64,000 nt of DNA. Source: Liolophura sinensis. Lineage: Eukaryota; Mollusca; Polyplacophora; Chitonida; Chitonidae. The notes below the pieces were generated by a model. It saw only the letters and a list, made by a program, of their open reading frames with translations, searched no databases and was not told the origin of the DNA. Below, piece after piece: positions 55,403 to 64,000 of the stretch (its first letter is position 1; each line of letters opens with the position of its first letter). The stretch is taken from assembly GCF_032854445.1 (NCBI RefSeq), contig NC_088300.1:66812984-66876983 (forward strand), given 5' to 3'. The position numbers and the translations under genes were made by a program.

Positions 55403-57534
55403 GGCAACAGACCCGAAGCGGGACGAGCCCAAGCGACGCAGCTTCTTTACCATGAAGAAAAAATAATATTACTCTAGTAACAGTATCAAGTGCTTTTAGT
55501 GGAATCTGGTGTGTTCATTGCAATTAGCTACAGGAAGAAAGCGGTGCATGCAATGTACCAGCCTCTTTGTTCTACTCCGTGATGAAGCAGTTCTGATCTA
55601 CTCAATTGAAGTTTTGATTGACATTATATTCCGCGCATTTTTTGCTTCATCAATGCACACATACAATGCACTACATTTTTCTTCTGAGGGACGTGTATGC
55701 CTGTGCCGTCGTGTCAACATTCCAACCCTCTATCCTGACTGCTCCTGCGTGATCGAGACAGAACAAGAGGCTAGCTTGAGCATCTCGTAACAGTGTCAGC
55801 GTCTGGGGCCTACAGCTCAGAACTGGCAAACAAATATTTCTGAGTGAACCAGATTTTGTCTTAGGTTAGCTGTGGTTTAAATTACGGCACTTAATAGGTA
55901 GTCAATCTGCAATGGGACAGATTCCACTCTGAGCATGTTCAGGTATCTTAGAAAACACTCACTTCTCCAAGGCACACCCTGTGGACAGAGATGAACACCC
56001 TGAGAGTAGGGGACCCTCTATGATCATGGTGGTGATAGATTTGTTTTGCATTCCATCTATGCAAAAGTTCTGCCTTGAGTGAAAAACTGGGGAGTAGGGG
56101 GACGTTTTTGTCTTGTAAACTTTGTTGAGGCTTTCTCTCTCAGATTTGGGAATTGGCTGATTGTTTCAGGGCCATGTTCTGATTTGATGGCTGTATGATG
56201 ATTTTATCCCACTCATATCGTGAGTTTTCAGGACAAATTTCACACTTGCATTAATGAATTTTTTGGATGGGGGGTGGGGGGGGAGGAGAATTTAAAAGGG
56301 GCTAAGTGCTTATACTGAAGAATGTAGGCAAGTAATTCAGCTTTACCTCACAGCTGTATGGATTAGCACTATTTTTATCTATCATAGAGAGGGATTCTTT
56401 TGTGATGGTTTACTTGCCCAGCATTTGAAGTGGCAGTTATTGTTTAAGAGTGTTCAGAAGAATACTGAACCGCTGTAGGGGTCGGGGTCAAAAATTAAAG
56501 ACAAAAACTATTCATGGGGAAAGGTGGACAGTGTTATTTGTGGGGCTGTGTGATGAACGTGTCTGACAAGTCTGTGGCCAGAATGTGGCTTGTAAACTGA
56601 CTATTCCCTCTCCCAGTGGAATTAGGTGTTTGGCTATTTGTGTATTGTACATTTGTGAATGTGCCCTGTTGTCTACAGGCCTCTCTCAACATTGTGTAGT
56701 GATGTCTAGTGGTACGTTTCATTGCATTTTGTCGAAAATGAAAAGCATTTTTGCCGCTCATATTCTCTCCTGTTGCTGATTTTATTTTAGGAGGTGTAGA
56801 TAGTGTAATTTACAATATTCAAAATCTTGTTGTTGTTATGGCCTGTTTTTTTTTTATTTTTATTTTTTTTATTATCATGTAGAGGAATTCGTATGTACCC
56901 CTCGTGAAATTAGTTTAATATTTCCTTATCAAAGAATCACAGTGGTGTTTTATGTTTTGTTTCTTTCTAAGCTTGTTAATATTTTAATATCACTCAGATT
57001 TTACAGATAGAAATGTTTTTAACCTGTGGGGCAGCCCATAGGCATGCCATGTTTTACCCAGCTGACAAAGTATAACAGTTGATTGAAGGAAACGCTTACA
57101 TTTTATCGTGGGGAAAGTTTGTCATGTTAATTGTCAACTTTTATCGGGTTAATGTGTGAAGAAATGACTCGGCAAGATTCAAGTGTAAGCCCTGAAATAA
57201 TCAGGGGACATAACTGTGTCAATATTCTGGAGCAGTGCTGTGTGTGTTCTCCCAAAGCCTCTTCACAGTAGACTAGTACGTTGTGGGAGATGGCAGTAGA
57301 TTACTCAAGCATAACTCATTGTTCATTGAAATACAGATTCATGTGCTTGATAGATTTTGTCCTGGACAGAATACAATTGATAGTAGTGTTAAAATTGTGC
57401 TGTCTGAATACATCACTGGTTTTATGTCCACATCCTTTCAATGATTTATTCCATTGTCTCTGCTTCATATAAGTTGAATGCCTCCACAATGCTTCAGATG
57501 GTTTTGTATTGGCTATCCCCAATGAAATAATAAA
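55403..57534 (+). other. Downstream tail coding remnant and 3' UTR of beta-spectrin
   Basis: The first 64 bases carry the out-of-frame basic tail, with TAA near 55464-55466. After that no frame is convincing. A poly(A) signal AATAAA lies at 57529-57534, followed by a GT-rich stretch (TGTTGTTTGAGTTTTTGTTC); later AATAAA copies at 57674 and 57786 are alternatives. A 3' UTR of about 2 kb is inferred. Confidence 0.6.
57529..57534 (+). other. Probable beta-spectrin poly(A) signal
   Basis: AATAAA with a GT/T-rich element 20-45 bp downstream, the usual animal cleavage context. Other AATAAA copies at 57674-57679 and 57786-57791 could also be used. Confidence 0.45.
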
Positions 57535-57949
57535 CAAGCTAAACTAAATCTGTTGTTTGAGTTTTTGTTCACCTGTCTTTATATAACAGGTCAAACAGAA
57601 CAATTCATACTGGCTTGGGATTGCCATTACTGGTAATTAGCACCAGTGTGAATTGATATTGGATTTATGTTTTAATAAAAAGTCCATTTTAGAGGTTGAT
57701 GCTTATGTGACTGGAAAAGACATCATCATGGGACATGGACATTATTGGAAAATTAAAAAGTACGTTAAAACTTGAATGCCAGTCAAATAAAGCTGGTTGA
57801 TCACTTGCCTTCCACCAGTTAGGCATAGGCAATCTGTGGCCAAAAATCTGTATCCATGTGAGAAAGTTGGTAATTCAGTACTTGGTGCTCAGACCCCTCT
57901 GGTTATTCTGAGTGGTTTTCCTTCACCTGTGAAACACGCTGCTGTTGTA

Positions 57950-58090
57950 TACTTATTTATTTGATTGGTCTTTAACACTGTACTCAGAAATATTTATAAT
58001 ACTTGCACGACAGCGGCCAGCATTATTGTGGAAGGAAACCCACAACGATCCACAGGTTGTTGACAGACCATCCAACATACTGCCAAACCG
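57950..58090 (-). repeat. SINE body, inverted
   Basis: The reverse complement reads GGATCGTTGTGGGTTTCCTT then CCACAATAATGCTGGCCGCT and a TACAGTGTTAAAGACCAATC-type 3' end followed by AAATAAATAA. This is the body and tail of the same SINE family as 22414-22677. Confidence 0.65.
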
Positions 58091-58249
58091 CTGTTATGTA
58101 AGTAAAATACTCTGGGGCATGGCATTAAACCCCATTCAAGTACCTGGTAAAGGCTCTTGGGATGGTTTCCTCACTATGTTTAATGCTGTTAAAAATAATT
58201 AAATTATGAATTTCCCCATTTCCACCACCGCGCAGAAAAAGTGCCATTT

Positions 58250-58440
58250 GGTAGATGATGTAGCCTAGTGGTTAGAGAGTCCGCCTCAAAGTCGGGAGAC
58301 CTGGGATCAAACCTGGGCCGGGTTATACCAAAAACTGGTAGCAATCAGTATAATGTGACTGTCTAATGTGGGGTGTTATGTCTGGTGTTTTCAACATCTA
58401 TGCTACAAGAAGGCACAAAATATGTACACACATGACCGAA
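58250..58440 (+). repeat. tRNA-like SINE of a second family
   Basis: A box TAGCCTAGTGGTTAGAG at 58261-58277 and B box GGGATCAAACCTGG at about 58303-58316, spaced as in a tRNA gene. The following unrelated body contains GTGGGGTGTTATGTCTGGTG. It is not a functional tRNA, because the acceptor arm does not close and the B box is altered (ATCAAAC). Confidence 0.65.
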
Positions 58441-59189
58441 AAATTGTTAATTAACACACGAATAAAACCGTAGCGGGAAAGTTACATTTACATTATCCAC
58501 CCAGCCCTGTGGGGCGTGACATTTTTCACAGCTGAGCACTATTGGCCAGCAACTTGTGCATTTACGATCAAAGAGGTAAATTTCAAATCTTCTTAATACA
58601 ACACTGGTCCCATGTGCTGCATGTTAGGCAAATGATAAATGTCTGAGATCACCGTTAAATAGGACTTTTCAAGGAAACATTTTTAACACCTCTCTCATTC
58701 TTGTTTAAACACCTAACGCAGGAATTTTTCTCAGTCTATTTTATTTTTCCCATCTTAGCTTTCATTTTTTGTGGGAGCAAAACTGGGCATATGGCCAACA
58801 GATCTGAGAGCTAGAATTTTTCACTTATACTACAGCAGCAGTGTTAAGGGTGGAGGAAACCCGATTGTCTGGGGTAAACAGTCATATTTGCGGAAGACTT
58901 GCTCTTTACTGCAGGTAAGTCAGCACAAATGGCCTTAAATCGCTGTACATTGCTTAAGGTCCTTACATACAGTGAGAGTTGAGAAATCTACGCATTCCTT
59001 GTTCATGACCAAGACTGAACCCCCACCATGGGTGTCTTGTCATTTAAAACAGGGGAGCTTCACCCTGGCTCCATTCAGTGAAACAAAATGGCCAAGTAAC
59101 GTGGCAGAACATTGGCAATTCATTTCGGACAGATTGCTCTTACAGGAATTTGATCCCACATTTGAATAATAAAATAAGACTATTTTGAT

Positions 59190-60137
59190 AATTTATAAGA
59201 CTGAGATTTATTTAAGTACAGGTACACTGAAATCTAGTAAACCACACATTCATATACACTATTAGTCAATATAAATTATCTGACAAAATTGTGGAGTTAT
59301 CATTCCCCAGGAACATCACTCGCATCATAACTCAATAAGTTAGGAGAGCTTGCAAGTAGAAAATACAAGACATCTTTACAACTTCACCACTAGTACACTT
59401 TCATACGACACACTTATTCTTCAAAACAGCTCACAAACACATGCTTTTTACTGTCGGCATACTAAAGCAGACCTGCTCGCTGACAGGTTCACTGTATAAT
59501 GTAAGTACATATACATATATATATATATTTGCATTCTTGGCATAACTCGCATGGCAATGGTGTATTTAGTAATTCAAAGTGGATTAGGATACCGTGTGTA
59601 TTCGCAAAAAAGAAAAAGGACAGAACCAAAATTTAAAAAGAAGTTCTTGGTGCCACAATGACATACCCAATGAAACAAAATAAAAATTCTATTTAAAAAA
59701 ATGTAATACAATATAATCATTGAAAAAAAAAAACAAACAAACAAAATGGAAATGTGTCTCTGCGAATGTCTGCGAATGTGGGAGACTATGCAAGTTCAGC
59801 CAGACTGATCTTACTCGCGTAAATATAGTCCACTGTCATTGTCTACTGTATCTGTATGCAAAACTCACACTACTCTGGCAACATGCAACGTAGGAATCAT
59901 ATGTAGTACATGTGAATAGCTACAACACTGTCGCATAATCCTCCGTACGGATGTTGGGACAACTCTGCTGGACGAATCATTTCATGTTATATTGTCGGTG
60001 CTCACACAGCTCATAATCAGTGAGGTCAGATGTTGAGGCAGTGCTTCTCATTACAAAACATGTCTGTCTTGACCAAGTCCTGGCTGTAATATGTATTAGA
60101 CATTATGTTATTGCTGATAAGGTCGGGGTGAAGCCAG
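59190..60137 (-). other. Probable 3' UTR of the RCOR gene
   Basis: No coding frame continues past the RCOR stop codon. The plus-strand TTTATT at 59207-59212 is an AATAAA on the minus strand and could end the transcript near 59190. The stretch is A/T-rich with a short TA run near 59515. Confidence 0.45.
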
Positions 60138-60270
60138 TCACTCCCGTCCAATGAGGCTCTGCGTTCCTGCTAACCCACTCAGTGACTTGCCATGGGCTGG
60201 TACAGGGATAGGGTTAGGCCGGATAAGTGGCGGGGGCTGTTGCAGAATTGTGTGCTTTTGGGGCAATAAA
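60138..60270 (-). CDS. RCOR1: RCOR last exon: Pro-rich C-terminus
   Basis: Acceptor TTTTGTGTTACAG on the minus strand. Enters in phase 2. Encodes [20 protein letters not shown] and [20 protein letters not shown] then RE and TGA (60138-60140). Low-complexity and not conserved in detail, but the frame and splice phase agree with the preceding exon. Confidence 0.85.
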
Positions 60271-63200
60271 CTGTAACACAAAACAAAAATTTGCTAAACA
60301 AGAGGGGAAGAAAAAATAATAATTTATTACCACGCAAGTCAGTGCCTTTATGTTCAAACAGGGATGTTCCCGATAACATAAATCAGAAATCAGTATAAAG
60401 AACAACCACACACATGTAATTTTATCAGATCAGACTAAAAGCATGAAGGGTTCAGTTTCAAATATCATACACAGCGCCACATGGTTGCATTCAACAACTT
60501 TCCCTCCTTAGGAAGTCAAGAACCAATTTAATTTCAAATTTCAAAAACTTGGAAGAGAAAGCTGGGCTTTGAGACATCTCAGCACAGCAAATATATTGAA
60601 CTTTGCAAACTTTCACAAAAAATACCAAATCACACCTTAAAACATCCACTTTGAATAGCTATGCCATTCAAAGGAAGCTGATGGTAGAGGAACCATGTCC
60701 AAAATGTCAAGTGTTCCAGCAATGAACCTTTGTCAAAACACAATGTCTACTCATTTACTTATTTGATTGGTGGCTGAACTGAACTGACTGAGATGTGAGT
60801 TGAAGCTTTCAAAACTTCAGGTTACCATATATCAGGTACCTCACCCCTCACCAGTGGTGAAACCATTTCTTCTGAGCTATGCCCAGTTTTTACCACTCAT
60901 ACACCTGCACTGACTCATGTCAGAAATGTAGTCTCCACAAAATGTACACAACCATTTCAGCTGATCTGCTGCTGTCATCCACTACAATTATACACAATGC
61001 AAGTACTGCAGTATTTTACCAGATGTAATCTATAGCCGCAACAGCAATACATAATGGGAATTGTACTATCACCATCCCCGTATTAGTATGTGGTACTGTC
61101 ATTCAATATATACTTTCTATGACTAACTGGCAATCAAAACAGCCAGGTACTAGGTGTTTAGAGGACCTTACCTGGGATGGGACTGTGACCGGGGTGCGGG
61201 GAGTTGTGGCTGTTTTAACAGAGGAGGAGGGGCAACAGTAGAGGTGGGGCCACTCGAAGCCTCCGAACTCTCCACAGGCTTGTCCACGTCCATCTGTCGG
61301 TCAGCAAATACAACACGGTTAGTCACAACACACTTAGTCACCTGAGATCAGGCACAGATTAGTGAACAGGATTATACATGTAAGACAAGGTCCTGTAACA
61401 ATCATTAGTAGGAACACAACTGCCCAACACAAAGTCAATCGTCAATTCTGTCCTGGATTTGGTACTCTTTGAACATTTCTATTCAGCTATTCTAAACAAA
61501 TTTTCCCCTAAGAATTTCCAGGTAATGAGCTAGTAACTGCAGCATTGAAATAAAATCCACACAGCTTGTGAACTATCATAGTCATACAGAGCAACAAAAA
61601 GTATGCCCCATCCTTTCCAACCCTGAGAAGATCTCTTGAAACATCACAGTTCTTAAAATGTTAGTTATGAGTATCAAACATTAAATAGACTAGCAAAGAA
61701 AGGGGTCCGACTTGCCTTTTCTTCAATAATCTTGATATCGTCGTCGTCGTTGTCTCTTGGACATTCCATGCCATGTTCAGCTTCGAATTCAGCTAACACT
61801 TCGTCTAAGTTGTAGCGGCGTCGATAATTTACGAAGAAACTGCGTACATGAGCTTCTGTTTTATTGCCTATGACATCTGCTATAGCCTGGAAATCTTTGC
61901 CGTATTTTCTAACGCCTGAAATCAGTGAAACAAACAAAGGACATGATACATTTGTTTGGATTTGGATAAGTTTTAATGCAGTACAAAAGAATGTTTTACC
62001 TATAAGGCTGCAGTCAGATCCATCAGTTGCCACGCTGATGAAAGCTGTCTTGAATAAACTTCATGCTAAGGGCCCTACAAGCACTGATAAATGCTTATAG
62101 CTGGTATCTCTCTTAAGGTTGCCTGTCCGAGACTGGAACTAAACGAACACCTCAGACATTCTATCAAACTGAAAGACAAGCGTCTTCACCACCATGTCAC
62201 AGCCTGCCCCCTTTTCTGGGAAGATATATACATCGTTTATCTTGTCAACTGAAATAATTCAGACTAAACAGTAAATGATAACTACAATGCAAACATGAAC
62301 AAGGAGAAAACGTCACCCAGTGAAAACTCACCCTGCACTGCTAAAAGCAGTTCCTCATTTGTCCAGCGTGCGTTTATTCGTACCATCACCTAAAACAGAA
62401 GTATGAAGCAGTTTATAATTGTAAATGAAACTGGGAACAAGTTGTGAAACTAACAGTAATGTTTCTCTATCCAGATATCAGCACGTGGGGTTAAAACCAA
62501 GGATCAACCCAGCACAAAACTTGTTTTCACTCCGCGACATTAAGTTCATTTATTCTAATAATTTTCAGGTAGTTGTTGAAAAATGAATTGCACTTACACC
62601 TTATTAGTACCTCGCCTTAAGAAATACTTTAACTGTTTCACATGTTTGCAGGGTGTCTATTTAAACATATTCTTTGTAGACTAATAAAATTATACTTTTT
62701 GTGAAGCCCTGAAAATGGCTCATCCAGCTAATGTTGTTCTGTTTCCAAAATCAAATTAAAAATGTGCATAAACTGCACTGAAAATTGCTCTTTTATATGC
62801 GAAAAAGTTGAGGAATTAGAGTGGAACTTTTTCATTCCAATTTAATAAGAAGCGGGCCTTAAATAAAATAATCTGAAAACAGCCAAGCACAAGGGGCCCT
62901 CTTTCACAACACTTTGTACATCAGTTTTTTTGTAACTTTTCCCGTAAATAATGTTGCCTTATGGCACTATAACCTAGACGTCTTTTACGAAAAAAATTAT
63001 GAGAAATATGACTTACAAAGTTTTGTGACAGTAGCCCCAGGCTTCTACTCAAAGAAAATTTTGTTCTTACCTCCTGAGGTCTAAGTTCATCTATTGCTGA
63101 AGTGGTCTTATGCTTTTGCATACTGATGATCTGCTTGTTATTTTGTACCTAGATAAATACAAGAATGCATGTATGTATGTATGCTTGGGGTTTTGCGTCG

Positions 63201-63539
63201 TACTTACGATATTAACCATACACAAGAGATTAACAACTTTTAACTGCAGTGTCCATCACGAAACAGTGCACAACTCAGCATGAAGCAGAAGTGTGGTTTG
63301 AACATACTTTTACATAAAAATATTTACTAACCTGTCGCTTAAGGGAGACCAGTTCAGAGTCCAGTGATTTCAGGATAGCCTCCCCTTGGCCAGGTGGACC
63401 GGTAACAATAGACTGCAGGTCTTCATTATTCAGGAACATTCCCCGTGGTGGCTTTCGCTTGTGTTTGTAAGGTGCATGTCTCACACCATGCTGCTGTTCA
63501 TGTCGTTTGGATCCAGAGGATCGCATCACTCCTGTTCTT
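60138..63539 (-). CDS. RCOR1: REST corepressor (CoREST), 3' six exons
   Basis: CoREST scaffolds the LSD1/KDM1A demethylase and HDAC1/2 on nucleosomes. Six minus-strand exons join in frame to about 265 residues, roughly the C-terminal half of a protein usually near 450-500 long; the ELM2 and first SANT domains are beyond the window. Seen here in order: [15 protein letters not shown] and the LSD1-binding helix ([11 protein letters not shown]), the linker, the second SANT domain ([51 protein letters not shown]), an acidic stretch, and a Pro/Gln-rich C-terminus. The order matches RCOR1/2/3; which vertebrate paralogue it is closest to cannot be said, as invertebrates usually have one gene. One intron has a GC donor. 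Convergent with beta-spectrin. Confidence 0.95.
60271..61171. other. RCOR intron before the last exon
   Basis: About 0.9 kb of AT-rich sequence. No exon or repeat recognised. Confidence 0.75.
61172..61293 (-). CDS. RCOR1: RCOR exon: Ser/Pro-rich segment after SANT2
   Basis: Minus-strand acceptor CTGACCGACAG, donor CCCAG|GTAAGG. Encodes [20 protein letters not shown] then [20 protein letters not shown]. Phase 0 in, 2 out. Disordered. Confidence 0.87.
61716..61915 (-). CDS. RCOR1: RCOR exon: second SANT domain
   Basis: Acceptor TTCAG, 200 nt, phase 1 in and 0 out. Encodes [40 protein letters not shown] and FEAEHG, then acidic [13 protein letters not shown]. The SANT2 recognition helix and NYRRR match CoREST, which binds nucleosomal DNA through this domain. 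The donor is AAAAG|GCAAGT, a GC-AG intron; exon frame and homology require the break near here. Confidence 0.96.
62332..62389 (-). CDS. RCOR1: RCOR exon: start of SANT2
   Basis: Minus-strand acceptor CTGTTTTAG, donor CAGG|GTGAGT. 58 nt encoding [24 protein letters not shown](N/T)EE is the conserved SANT2 beginning. Phase 0 in, 1 out. Confidence 0.95.
62627..62820. mobile_element. MITE-like element, copy of 52320-52525, in an RCOR intron
   Basis: TAAAATTATACTTTTTGTGA, AGCCCTGAAAATGGC, AAATGTGCATAAACTGCACT and GCGAAAAAGTTGAGGAA match the 52320-52525 copy in order. The inverted ends are more diverged here. Confidence 0.65.
62893..63038. mobile_element. Fold-back MITE-like element, copy of 32404-32533, in an RCOR intron
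   Basis: The left end GGGGCCCTCTTTCACAACAC then TTTGTA pairs with the reverse complement of the right end, GGGGCTACTGTCACAAAACT then TTGTA. About 25-bp inverted repeats in a 146-bp element. Confidence 0.7.
63071..63148 (-). CDS. RCOR1: RCOR exon: linker between LSD1-binding helix and SANT2
   Basis: Minus-strand acceptor ATTTATCTAG, donor GAG|GTAAGA. 26 codons, phase 0-0: [20 protein letters not shown] then ELRPQE. Corresponds to the helix and turn before SANT2 (cf. IQ..KQ.NS in the family). Confidence 0.9.
63332..63539 (-). CDS. RCOR1: RCOR exon: LSD1-binding linker
   Basis: Acceptor TTTCTGCTACAG on the minus strand, donor CGACAG|GTTAGT. Encodes [20 protein letters not shown], then [19 protein letters not shown] and [15 protein letters not shown]. 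The KRKPP(R/K)GMFL motif and the [11 protein letters not shown] helix are the LSD1-contacting region of CoREST. Enters in phase 2; upstream exons lie outside the window. Confidence 0.96.
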
Positions 63540-64000
63540 CTGTAGCAGAAACAGTAGTATTAAAGAGTTACATACGTTACCTGTGGTAAAGCCAATTTTA
63601 TGAGGGATTAACACAAATTATCAGTGCTGTATCCAGAATTCAGTCCTTATTTTAAATTTTTGGGAAAATTTTCACTCAACGCATTGAGGTAAAATGGAAC
63701 AAAATAACCGGGGTCTGGAGGCCACAGATTTTATGTATGCTTGGAAATGCATTCTCAGCCACTGAAGATATTTCTGTACATATTGTGAAATGTATATCAC
63801 TGACATCTAGCAGGGAATTAGTTCTACATGGAATGTAATAATGCAAACCATTCATCTTTTAGAAAAAAACATTTTTTCCAATTTTTGCCCATTTGATTTA
63901 TTAGACAAGTCTGTCTGACAGACACGAGATCCTGTATTCATCCCTGCCCATGCTCAAGAATATTCCACTTATAGGGCAGCTGCAAGGAAAACCAGTCAGC
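63540..64000. other. Partial RCOR intron at the window edge
   Basis: AT-rich, with no exon. The RCOR exons for ELM2 and SANT1 must lie to the right of the window. Confidence 0.7.

Larger units (their letters stand above)
57535..59190. other. Intergenic gap between the convergent genes
   Basis: Between the presumed 3' ends of beta-spectrin and RCOR. Contains a minus-strand SINE (57950-58090) and a plus-strand tRNA-like SINE (58250-58440). No gene supported. Confidence 0.6.

Noticed and set aside
58261-58320. A possible tRNA gene
   Set aside because: A and B boxes are present but the acceptor and T arms do not pair and the T-loop TTC is changed to ATC; a SINE head is the better call.
1-64000. 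CRISPR arrays, bacterial operons or prophage
   Set aside because: The sequence is clearly animal nuclear DNA with spliced genes; repeats do not have the array layout.

Overview
This is an animal nuclear window. Protein-coding sequence is split into many short exons with GT-AG introns, most of the DNA is AT-rich and non-coding, and tRNA-derived SINEs and fold-back elements are scattered throughout. The SINE body, with a conserved block around CCACCATAATGCTGG and an ATTCTTGAGTACGGCGT-like 3' part, resembles SINEs I know from bivalve and other lophotrochozoan genomes. I therefore infer a mollusc, probably a bivalve. That rests on memory and pattern, not on a search.

Layout. Positions 328-415 (+) are the last coding exon of an upstream gene I do not recognise. 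From 416 to about 15.67 kb there is no convincing coding exon. That stretch holds diverged repeats, a fold-back element at 8448-8646, a cluster of CRE-like sites (3577-3733), and a locally CpG-richer patch with a YY1-like motif (about 7.19-7.80 kb) that may be the promoter and 5' UTR exon of the next gene. Positions 15704-55402 (+) are a complete conventional beta-spectrin gene. It has 45 constitutive coding exons, about 2300 residues, two calponin-homology domains, 17 spectrin repeats and a C-terminal PH domain. Its 3' UTR probably runs to about 57.5 kb. After a short intergenic gap with two SINEs, the 3' half of an RCOR/CoREST gene lies convergently on the minus strand (60138-63539); its 5' exons are outside the window.

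The most interesting part is 46.7-55.4 kb, the spectrin C-terminal region. Every intron between the last repeat-side exon and the PH domain is phase 1. Besides the constitutive exons I find one clean small phase 1-1 cassette (48141-48179), a Ser/Pro/Arg/Gly minisatellite exon (48861-49038) that appears to carry a one-base frameshift, an alternative terminal exon (49868-49968) with its own stop and a poly(A) signal just upstream of the PH exons, and a basic Ser/Arg/Lys cassette (50461-50538). Together these predict isoforms with and without the PH domain and with variable linkers. The terminal PH exon reads into an early stop. A one-base shift within it restores the family's RAQTLP-like motif and the basic KRRSFFTMKKK tail, so it looks like an assembly error or a real frameshift allele.

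The two recognised proteins do unrelated jobs: submembrane cytoskeleton for beta-spectrin, and the LSD1/HDAC chromatin-repressor scaffold for CoREST. They are simply convergent neighbours.
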